Assembly (NCBI GenBank): GCA_900475325.1
Contig: LS483371.1
Span: 1,550,001 to 1,614,000, forward strand
Source: Paucimonas lemoignei
GTDB taxonomy: Bacteria; Pseudomonadota; Gammaproteobacteria; Pseudomonadales; Pseudomonadaceae
Reading direction: 5' to 3'
Length of the DNA: 64,000 nucleotides
Part shown: in pieces, positions 57,723 through 64,000 of the stretch
How positions within the stretch are numbered: the stretch's first letter is position 1
Layout: every line of letters begins with the position of its first letter
Program-made: the position numbers and the translations under genes
Notes under the pieces: generated by a model
Told to the model about the DNA's origin: nothing
What the model saw: only the letters and a program-made list of their open reading frames with translations
Databases searched by the model: none

Positions 57723-58559
57723 ATGGATTTGCAGCAGCAGCTTCTTCGCGCAGAGGCCTTCAAGGCGTTGCATGAGCGCGACCATGCCTTCGTGATCCCC
57801 AATCCGTGGGATGCAGGCTCGGCCAAGCTATTGGCGTCCATGGGCTTCGAAGCGCTGGCCACCACCAGCGCAGGTCTGGCGTTTACGTTGGGCAGGGCCG
57901 ATGCCGAGGGGGCGCTGAGCCTTGGTGAATCGCTGGACAACATCAGTGCCATCGTCACCGCCACGGGTTTGCCGGTGGCCGCCGATCTGGAGAACGGCTT
58001 CGCTGACAGCCCGGAAGATTGCGCAGCCAACCTGCTGGCCGCTGCCGCCAGAGGTATCGTGGGTGGCTCCATCGAAGATGCCACCGGCAAGACCGACCAG
58101 CCGATTTACGATTTCGAACTGTCAGTGGCTCGCGTGAAAGCGGCGGCCCTTGCTGTGCGCAGCTTGCCTTTCCCGTTCATGCTCACCGCTCGAGCAGAGA
58201 ATTTGCTGAATGACCGGATGGACTTCTCTGACACCTTGCGTCGGCTAGAGGCTTACGCAGACGCCGGGGCGAACGTGCTCTACGCTCCAGGCTTGCGCAC
58301 CCGTGAAGAAATCATCGCCGTGGTCCGGGCTGTAGCGCCCAAGCCAGTCAACGTGCTCATGGGGTTGGGCGGTGTGACGCTGACCGTTGCTGATCTGACC
58401 GAGTGTGGCGTCAAACGCATCAGCGTCGGTTCATCCCTGGTGCGGGCGGCGTTTGGCGGGTTGTATCGCGCCGCCGAGGAAATTCGCACGGGCGGCACCT
58501 TCAGCTATGCCGAGCAGGCGCTGCCGTTCGCGCAGCTCAACGCACTGTTCAAGGGCTGA
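57723..58559 (+). CDS. Isocitrate lyase/PEP mutase superfamily protein
   Basis: This 278-residue TIM-barrel enzyme belongs to the superfamily that cleaves or forms C-C or P-C bonds next to a carboxylate. The ligand region AADLENGFADSPEDC and the Mg-binding IEDATGK are present. The isocitrate-lyase KKCGH loop is absent, which places it among the short PEP-mutase-like enzymes of uncertain substrate. The ATG at 57723 follows CAGGGAGCC. It is two bases from the next gene. Confidence 0.87.
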   Translation: MDLQQQLLRAEAFKALHERDHAFVIPNPWDAGSAKLLASMGFEALATTSAGLAFTLGRADAEGALSLGESLDNISAIVTATGLPVAADLENGFADSPEDCAANLLAAAARGIVGGSIEDATGKTDQPIYDFELSVARVKAAALAVRSLPFPFMLTARAENLLNDRMDFSDTLRRLEAYADAGANVLYAPGLRTREEIIAVVRAVAPKPVNVLMGLGGVTLTVADLTECGVKRISVGSSLVRAAFGGLYRAAEEIRTGGTFSYAEQALPFAQLNALFKG

Positions 58560-58561
58560 GG

Positions 58562-59260
58562 ATGCGGGGTTCGACCTTTTTCCTGCTCTTCTTGCTGCTC
58601 TGCGCTGGGGCCGTCGCTGCGGTGTGGCGCGGCTGGATCGAGGTGCCAGCGCAGTGGAATCCGTGGGCGCCGCTGGATCTCAGGGCTGAAACCAACGTGC
58701 TCACCGCGTACAAACTGTCGCGGGTGAAGAATGATCCGCAGCTCTGCGACCAGGTGCTTGGTACGTCAGACCTGCGCTTCAGTCATCAGGCCGATAGCGC
58801 GCCCAGTGCCAATTGCCCGCTCAGCAATGTGCTGCGCGTGCAAGGCAGTGAGGTGGCGCTGAGCAGCAGCTTTCTGGCGAGCTGCCCACTGGCCGTGGCT
58901 TACGCATTGTTTGAAATCCACACCTTGCAGCCCGCCGCTGAGGCCGTGTTTGGCCAACGGGTCACGCGTATCGATCATCTTGGCAGCTTCGCCTGTCGCA
59001 ACGTGTATGGGCGCAGCAGCGGACGCTTGAGCCAGCATGCCAGCGCCAATGCGTTGGATGTCGCAGGTTTTCGTCTGGCGGATGGGCAGAGGATCAACCT
59101 GCTGCGGGACTGGAACGACAGTGGCGACAAGGGCCGCTTCCTGCGTCAGGTCCGCGACGGCGCCTGCAAGAACTTCAATACGGTATTGGGACCGGACTAC
59201 AACGCCGCGCACCAGAATCACTTCCATCTGGATATGGGGGCGTGGCGGGTTTGTAGATGA
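58562..59260 (+). CDS. Extensin-like domain protein
   Basis: This 232-residue protein has an N-terminal membrane anchor or signal (MRGSTFFLLFLLLCAGAVAAVW) and an extensin-like C-terminal domain. That domain has a peptidase M15-type arrangement: SQHASANALDVAGF and NAAHQNHFHLDMG carry the probable metal ligands. Such proteins are thought to act on cell-wall peptides; no activity has been shown for this one. The start overlaps the previous gene's context by two bases, so it is in the same operon. Confidence 0.82.
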   Translation: MRGSTFFLLFLLLCAGAVAAVWRGWIEVPAQWNPWAPLDLRAETNVLTAYKLSRVKNDPQLCDQVLGTSDLRFSHQADSAPSANCPLSNVLRVQGSEVALSSSFLASCPLAVAYALFEIHTLQPAAEAVFGQRVTRIDHLGSFACRNVYGRSSGRLSQHASANALDVAGFRLADGQRINLLRDWNDSGDKGRFLRQVRDGACKNFNTVLGPDYNAAHQNHFHLDMGAWRVCR

Positions 59261-59272
59261 GGGGGCGGACTT

Positions 59273-59346
59273 TGTAGGAGCTGCCGCAGGCTGCGAAGCT
59301 GTTTATCTGACTCACCGCGGTTCGCAGCCTGCGGCAGCTCCTACAG
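59273..59346. repeat. REP doublet, GTAGGAGC family
   Basis: TGTAGGAGCTGCCGCAGGCTGCGAA faces its inverse ending CAGCTCCTACA, between the convergent extensin-like gene and the hypothetical gene. Confidence 0.9.
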
Positions 59347-59360
59347 GATCGCGTAGTTTG

Positions 59361-59984
59361 TTAAGCAGCCATACGCAGATTCTGCAGAATAATCGGCCGT
59401 GCCCAGCCGTTATCGAAATCCAGTGCGCGTTGCTGGGCGACGAGGGTGTCGTCATCCAGGGGCAGAGCAGGCTTGTCGGCCAGGTCCCATTCGAATTCGG
59501 CGATAGGCATGTGCAGAGGGCGTGGCTCAGGGCCCGGGCCAGGTATGACGCTGTCATCGTACGGGTTGAGCACGTTTGGACGCACCCATTGGGCATCGAA
59601 CTCCAGATCACGCTGCTGAGCGATCATCTCGGCGAAGCTGAACGGCTCGTTCGGTGGTGGCAGCAGGTCGAGTTCGAACTCGGCAATTGGCAGGAACAAA
59701 GGGACGGAGGGGACGCGGGGCATGTCTTCAACCGGGCAGGCACGTTGCTCGACGATCTTGCCCAGGGTGCGTGCACCGGCAACCGGCTCGCCCGTTACAA
59801 CGTCGGTGGCAACGGCGCTTTCGTGTGCAGGTTCAGGCGGGTTGTCGCGCAGTTGTTCAGCCATCACACGGGCAAACGCATCCGACCAGATCTGGGTGAC
59901 GCCACCCAGGGCACGGCTGTTGCGCAGGGTAAAGTCGCCTGCGTGCGTTAGATAACCTATGGATGAATGCTGAATGTCTGACAT
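59361..59984 (-). CDS. Hypothetical protein with an internal tandem repeat
   Basis: This 207-residue protein has no recognised family. Two segments of about 43 residues repeat: residues 98-140 and 159-201 both read (L/M)PIAEFE(L/W)DL then an AQQR(D/A)L(E/D)F box and W(V/A)RP. They are joined by a Gly/Pro-rich linker. The N-terminal part (about 1-60) is helical and ends in acidic residues. No signal or membrane segment is visible. ATG at 59984 begins MSDIQHSSIGYL; TTG at 60014 is also possible. The protein appears cytoplasmic and acidic, and may be a binding adaptor, although no partner is evident. It is divergent from rsmJ. Confidence 0.72.
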   Translation of the reverse strand: MSDIQHSSIGYLTHAGDFTLRNSRALGGVTQIWSDAFARVMAEQLRDNPPEPAHESAVATDVVTGEPVAGARTLGKIVEQRACPVEDMPRVPSVPLFLPIAEFELDLLPPPNEPFSFAEMIAQQRDLEFDAQWVRPNVLNPYDDSVIPGPGPEPRPLHMPIAEFEWDLADKPALPLDDDTLVAQQRALDFDNGWARPIILQNLRMAA

Positions 59985-60080
59985 ATCGATCGTTACACGT
60001 CGTAGGTCTGGCAAAATGCCTGATACTTCTTTATCGGCAGACTTTGCCGATCATTAACACTTTTTGAGCGTGTGGACACA

Positions 60081-60860
60081 ATGAGTGAGCAACCAGCGGG
60101 CAGCCGCATCCGGGTCGAGGCCCTCAGCAGCCAGGATCAGGAACATGCCGTGCAATGGGCGCAGCGTTTGAACCTGCCCTTGCAGGACGTCGAAGCTGAC
60201 TTTGCCCTGCAGGTGACCGACCAGGGTCTGCAATTGCAGCAACTGGGTGACGATGTTCCGGGCCCCGTTCGGGTGGACTTCGTGGAGGGCGCGGTGGCCC
60301 ATCGACGGCTGTTTGGCGGGGGCAGTGGGCAAATGATCGCCAAGGCCGTGGGTATCCAGCCTGGGGTGCGCCCCTCGGTGCTCGATGCAACGGCAGGGCT
60401 GGGTAAAGACGCCTTCGTGCTCGCCAGCCTGGGTTGCCAGATGAGCCTGATCGAACGTCAGCCGATCATTGCCGCACTGCTCGAAGACGGCCTCGCGCGC
60501 GGCCGTCAGGACCGTGAAGTCGGCTCGATCATCAGCCAGATGCGTCTGCTGACCGGCAACTCCATCGAGTTGATTCGTAACTGGGAAGGCGAGCCGCCGC
60601 AGGTCATTTACCTGGACCCGATGTTCCCGCACCGCGAAAAAACCGCTTTGGTCAAAAAGGAGATGCGCCTGTTCCGGCCCTTGGTGGGCGACGACATGGA
60701 CGCCCCGGCGTTGCTGGAAGCCGCCCTGGCCCTGGCGACCCATCGCGTGGTGGTCAAACGCCCGCGCAAAGCCCCCTGCATCGAAGGCCCCAAGCCGAGT
60801 TATGCGCTGGATGGCAAGTCCAGCCGGTATGACATCTATCCGAAGAAGGCGTTGAAGTAG
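60081..60860 (+). CDS. rsmJ: 16S rRNA m2G1516 methyltransferase
   Basis: This 259-residue SAM-dependent enzyme methylates G1516 of 16S rRNA. The SAM fold begins [19 protein letters not shown]. The conserved [19 protein letters not shown] and the C-terminus [10 protein letters not shown] match YhiQ/RsmJ. ATG at 60081 is used; an in-frame GTG three codons upstream is also possible. A REP doublet follows. Confidence 0.93.
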   Translation: MSEQPAGSRIRVEALSSQDQEHAVQWAQRLNLPLQDVEADFALQVTDQGLQLQQLGDDVPGPVRVDFVEGAVAHRRLFGGGSGQMIAKAVGIQPGVRPSVLDATAGLGKDAFVLASLGCQMSLIERQPIIAALLEDGLARGRQDREVGSIISQMRLLTGNSIELIRNWEGEPPQVIYLDPMFPHREKTALVKKEMRLFRPLVGDDMDAPALLEAALALATHRVVVKRPRKAPCIEGPKPSYALDGKSSRYDIYPKKALK

Positions 60861-60894
60861 TCTGATTCAAGCGATATTCAATACACCGCACATC

Positions 60895-60994
60895 CCCTGT
60901 GGGGGCGAATTCATTCGCGAAAGCTATGTTTCAAACGACACACATGTGGCGACTGTAACGGCCTCTTCGCGAATGAATTCGCTCCCACAGGGGG
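60895..60994. repeat. REP doublet, GTGGGAGCGAATTCATTCGCG variant
   Basis: CCCTGTGGGGGCGAATTCATTC pairs with the arm ending GAATTCGCTCCCACAGGG. It lies between rsmJ and the TetR repressor gene, whose ends converge. Confidence 0.9.
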
Positions 60995-61008
60995 CCCCGC
61001 GTTAGCCA

Positions 61009-61644
61009 TCAAACCCCATAAGCCCGCATAAACAACCCCACCACTTCCTGGATATGGGCTTCGGCCGTGGCCGCGTCCGGCATTTCCCCACAGCCCACCA
61101 GCAGGCGAAAGTTGCAGACGCCTTTAATCAGGCTCAGGAAGTGCTCGGCAGCGGTTTTGGGCGAATCGAAACGCAGTTGGCCGGTCTTTTCCAGGCGGCT
61201 CAACAGGCGCTCGGTCTCCTGCAAAATCCGCTGCGGTCCTGCCTCAAAGAAAATCTGCGACAGCTGTGGGTCCTGCGTGCCCAGGGTCACCATCAAGCGA
61301 TGCAGCTCGATGGATTCGGGGCTATTGATCAGCGTCTGAAAGCCGCGCGCCACATTGAGCAACAAGGTTTGCGCGGGCACATCCCGGTTCAACTCATCGA
61401 ACAGCGCAGGCATCTGCTCTTCGCAGCGGGCAACCACGGCGGCGGAAAACAGCGTCTCTTTATCGGTGAAATGGCTATAGACCGTGAGCTTGGATACCCC
61501 GGCCTCTGCGGCGACGGCGTCCATGCTGGTGCTGGCGTAGCCATTACGCACGAACAGCTCTTTGGCTGCATCGAGAATGGCCTGACGCTTGGCCGGATCC
61601 TTGGGGCGGCCAGGGCCGGAGGGCGTTACAGAACTGTCGGGCAT
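61009..61644 (-). CDS. mexL: TetR family repressor of the adjacent efflux genes (MexL-like)
   Basis: This 211-residue TetR-type repressor has an N-terminal helix-turn-helix (ILDAAKELFVRNGYASTSMDAVAAEAGVSKLTVYSHF) and a C-terminal ligand domain resembling the AcrR/MexL branch. It is divergent from an RND efflux operon and has an inverted repeat in the shared promoter region, which points to autoregulation and repression of the pump. In P. aeruginosa, MexL represses mexJK; orthology is inferred from position and family. Confidence 0.78.
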   Translation of the reverse strand: MPDSSVTPSGPGRPKDPAKRQAILDAAKELFVRNGYASTSMDAVAAEAGVSKLTVYSHFTDKETLFSAAVVARCEEQMPALFDELNRDVPAQTLLLNVARGFQTLINSPESIELHRLMVTLGTQDPQLSQIFFEAGPQRILQETERLLSRLEKTGQLRFDSPKTAAEHFLSLIKGVCNFRLLVGCGEMPDAATAEAHIQEVVGLFMRAYGV

Positions 61645-61652
61645 ATTCGTTT

Positions 61653-61706
61653 AATAATGTACTGGTGAGTTTGGTAATTTTTAATATACTCGCCAGTACA
61701 ATTATT
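61653..61706. promoter_or_regulatory. Operator-like inverted repeat between mexL and mexJ-type genes
   Basis: The arm AATAATGTACTGGTGAGT (61653-61670) is repeated in inverse as ACTCGCCAGTACAATTATT (61688-61706), with one extra base and one mismatch. TATACT at 61685-61690 is a likely -10 box for the plus-strand gene and overlaps the repeat. Binding of the TetR-type protein here would block both promoters. Confidence 0.8.
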
Positions 61707-61734
61707 CCAAGCATCATTTGCGAAGGGCTCCACC

Positions 61735-62835
61735 ATGTTGCGCAAATTTCTGTGCCTCGTTACGCCGTTGGGTCTGCTTTCATTGCTCGCCGCCTGCGGA
61801 CAGGAGCCGACCACCGTTGCTGCCATTCGTCCGGCGATGGTGGTTCAGCCGCTACCGTCTTCGCAATCCACCGACAGCTACCCCGGCGAAGTCCGCGCGC
61901 GCTTCGAGCCTGAACTGGCCTTCCGCATCGGCGGCAAAGTCAGCAAGCGTCTGGTAGAAGAGGGGCAGCGGGTCAAGGCCAATCAGCCATTGGCTGAACT
62001 GGACGCCCAGGACGTGCGCCTGCAACTGGACGCCACCCGCGCTCAGGTGGCTGCTGCCGAGGCCAATCTGCAACTGGTGCGCTCCGAGCGTGATCGCTAC
62101 AAGACCCTCATGGATCGGCAGATGGTCAGCCGTTCGCAATTCGACAATGCCGAGAACCTCTATCGCTCAGGCGAAGCCCGGCTCAAGCAGATCAAGGCCG
62201 AGCTGACGGTCGCCGACAATCAGACCAGCTACACCGTTTTGCGTGCGCCCCAGGATGGCGTGGTGGCCAAACGCGCGGTTGAAGTGGGGCAGGTAGTGGC
62301 TGCCGGGCAAACCGTGTTTACCCTGGCAGCCGATGGTGAGCGCGAAGTGCTGATCAGCCTCCCGGAACAGAATTTCTCCCGCTTCAAAGTCGGCCAGCCG
62401 GTGACTGTCGAGCTATGGACCCAGCGCGAACAACGCTTCGCTGGCCGCATCCGCGAACTGTCTCCGGCAGCCGATCCACGCTCCAGAACCTTTGCTGCAC
62501 GCATCACCTTTGTGGCCGGAAAAGTCCCGGCAGACCTGGGGCAGAGCGCTCGAGTGTTCATCGCAGCTGACCATGCTGTGCCCCTGTCGGTGCCTTTGTC
62601 AGCAGTCACTGCCGAGAACGGCGGCAGTTATGTCTGGCGTGTGAGCGCAGACAGCACCCTCAAGCGTGTGGCGGTCAAGCTCGGGCCCTATGGTCAGGAG
62701 TCCGTGCCGGTGCTCGAAGGCCTGGCCGCCAGTGACTGGGTCGTCGCCGCCGGTGTGCATGTGCTGCATGAGGGCGAGCAGATACGCCCCGTGGATCGCG
62801 ATAACCGTGCGGTAAAACTGGCGGCCAAGGAGTAA
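61735..62835 (+). CDS. mexJ: RND efflux periplasmic adaptor (MexJ-like)
   Basis: This 366-residue membrane-fusion lipoprotein (lipobox LAAC) links an RND pump to an outer-membrane channel. It has the lipoyl halves (VKANQPLAELDAQDVRLQLD and LRAPQDGVVAKRAVEVGQVV), a helical hairpin between them, and a beta-barrel with FSRFKVGQPVTVELW. The position next to a MexL-like repressor and an RND gene supports MexJ. No outer-membrane channel gene is present, as in mexJK, which use OprM or OpmH. Confidence 0.8.
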   Translation: MLRKFLCLVTPLGLLSLLAACGQEPTTVAAIRPAMVVQPLPSSQSTDSYPGEVRARFEPELAFRIGGKVSKRLVEEGQRVKANQPLAELDAQDVRLQLDATRAQVAAAEANLQLVRSERDRYKTLMDRQMVSRSQFDNAENLYRSGEARLKQIKAELTVADNQTSYTVLRAPQDGVVAKRAVEVGQVVAAGQTVFTLAADGEREVLISLPEQNFSRFKVGQPVTVELWTQREQRFAGRIRELSPAADPRSRTFAARITFVAGKVPADLGQSARVFIAADHAVPLSVPLSAVTAENGGSYVWRVSADSTLKRVAVKLGPYGQESVPVLEGLAASDWVVAAGVHVLHEGEQIRPVDRDNRAVKLAAKE

Positions 62836-62841
62836 GCACGG

Positions 62842-64000
62842 ATGCGATTCAATCTCTCCGAATGGGCACTGCGCAATCGGCAAATCGTCCTGTACCTGAT
62901 GATCATTCTGGCGGTGGTTGGTGCGCTGTCCTACACCAAGCTGGGGCAAAGCGAAGATCCTCCGTTCACCTTCAAAGCCATGGTGATCCGCACGCTGTGG
63001 CCGGGCGCGAGCGCTGAAGAAGTGGCGCGGCAGGTCACGGATCGCATCGAAAAGAAGCTGATGGAGACCGGCGACTACGATCGAATCGTGTCGTTCTCAC
63101 GGCCCGGCGAATCCCAGGTGACGTTCATTGCCCGTGATTCGATCTTTTCGTCGTACCTGCCAGAGCTGTTCTACCAGATCCGCAAAAAGGTCGGTGATAT
63201 TCGCCAGACTCTGCCAGTTGGCGTGCAGGGTCCATTCTTCAACGATGAGTTCGGTACCACCTTCGGCAATATCTATGCGCTGAGTGGCAAGGGCTTCGAC
63301 TACGCGGTGCTCAAGGATTACGCCGACCGCATCCAGTTGCAGCTGCAGCGGATCAACGACGTCGGCAAGGTCGAGCTGATCGGCTTGCAGGACGAGAAGA
63401 TCTGGATCGAACTGTCCAACGTCAAGCTGGCGACCCTCGGGCTGCCGATACAGGCCGTGCAGCAGGCGCTTGAAGCGCAAAACGCGGTCTCGGCCACCAG
63501 CTTCTTTGAAACTTCCAGCGAGCGGGTTCAACTGCGCGTCAGCGGTCGCTTCCAGACCGTGGACGAGATTCGCGAGTTTCCGATCCGTGTGGGTGATCGC
63601 ACATTGCGCATTCGTGATCTGGCTGAAGTGCATCGTGGCTTCAATGACCCGCCCGCGCCGCGCATGCGCTTTATGGGCGAGGATGCGATTGGCCTGGCCG
63701 TGGCCATGAAGCCAGGCGGCGACATCCTGATTCTGGGCAAGGCGCTGGAAACCGCGTTTGCCCGCCTGCAGAAAAACCTGCCCGCCGGGATGGAGCTGCG
63801 CAAGGTCTCTGATCAGCCTGCTGCAGTGAAAACCGGGGTCGGCGAGTTTGTTCAGGTGTTGGCCGAGGCGCTGGGCATCGTGCTGCTGGTGAGCTTCTTT
63901 TCCCTGGGCGTGCGCACGGGCATGGTGGTGGCGCTGACGATTCCATTGGTGCTGGCCATGACCTTCGCCTGCATGTATTACCTGGGCATCGGCCTGCACA
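62842..64000 (+). CDS. mexK: RND efflux pump inner-membrane subunit (MexK-like), cut by the window end
   Basis: The first 386 codons are seen. The N-terminal helix is followed by YTKLGQSEDPPFTFKAMVIR and the porter-domain start WPGASAEEVARQVTDRIEKK, then VQGPFFNDEFGTTFGNIYAL. A second membrane helix (FVQVLAEALGIVLLVSFF) appears near the end, and proton-relay residues lie beyond the window. The segments match MexK, which exports triclosan, tetracycline and erythromycin in P. aeruginosa. It starts seven bases after the adaptor gene. Confidence 0.8.
   Translation, partial: MRFNLSEWALRNRQIVLYLMIILAVVGALSYTKLGQSEDPPFTFKAMVIRTLWPGASAEEVARQVTDRIEKKLMETGDYDRIVSFSRPGESQVTFIARDSIFSSYLPELFYQIRKKVGDIRQTLPVGVQGPFFNDEFGTTFGNIYALSGKGFDYAVLKDYADRIQLQLQRINDVGKVELIGLQDEKIWIELSNVKLATLGLPIQAVQQALEAQNAVSATSFFETSSERVQLRVSGRFQTVDEIREFPIRVGDRTLRIRDLAEVHRGFNDPPAPRMRFMGEDAIGLAVAMKPGGDILILGKALETAFARLQKNLPAGMELRKVSDQPAAVKTGVGEFVQVLAEALGIVLLVSFFSLGVRTGMVVALTIPLVLAMTFACMYYLGIGLH

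Overview
The window is ordinary gamma-proteobacterial chromosome from a Pseudomonas of the fluorescens/syringae lineage. The evidence is the high G+C coding sequence, the blocks rpsP-rimM-trmD-rplS, xerD-dsbC-hom-thrC, wspABCDEFR-prfB-lysS and ppc-adk-tsaB, and the many GTAGGAGC and GTGGGAGC palindromic REP doublets typical of these species. The order from wspA to the MexJK-like pump resembles, from memory, the P. aeruginosa PAO1 order read in reverse. No rRNA, tRNA, CRISPR array, transposase or prophage gene was found.

Layout. 1-5.4 kb: a partial L,D-transpeptidase, two NUDIX hydrolases, a DUF1289 protein, a VUT-family membrane protein, purT and an MHS-type transporter. 5.4-16.2 kb: a CorC-like membrane protein, a CcsA-like protein, ffh, the rpsP operon, xerD, dsbC, hom and thrC. 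16.2-21.6 kb: a BvgS-like sensor that stops where its kinase core should begin, a convergent NarL-type regulator, a DUF3509 gene followed by a structured candidate small RNA, a TIGR02285-type periplasmic protein and YaeQ. 21.7-28.3 kb: recJ and an old-yellow-enzyme reductase, then the most unusual stretch. Here the 3' ends of the reductase gene and of patD are duplicated on either side of a single low-G+C delta-60 repeat gene. 26.9-32.4 kb: a ydcSTUV-patD operon (polyamine-type ABC importer plus gamma-aminobutyraldehyde dehydrogenase). 32.6-42.4 kb: a TerB/DUF533 gene and the complete Wsp surface-sensing operon ending in the diguanylate cyclase wspR.

42.4-64 kb: a 28-bp perfect inverted repeat, prfB with its programmed +1 frameshift, lysS, a TetR regulator, two lipoproteins, a QEGLA-motif peptidase-like protein, an LptF-type OmpA lipoprotein with a DUF4398 partner, ppc, adk, tsaB, a DUF72 protein, a PEP-mutase-family protein, an extensin-like protein, a hypothetical protein with an internal repeat, rsmJ, and the divergent mexL / mexJ-mexK-type efflux genes with a clear operator between them. 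The last gene runs off the window.

The genes mainly serve core functions: translation, protein export, threonine and purine synthesis, and anaplerosis. Two accessory modules stand out: the Wsp pathway, which controls c-di-GMP and biofilm formation, and putrescine/GABA catabolism. No large new system is visible. The best leads are the duplicated locus around 24.6-26.9 kb, the decapitated sensor at 16.2-18.4 kb, the candidate small RNA near 19.7 kb and the repeat-containing orphan protein at 59.4 kb.
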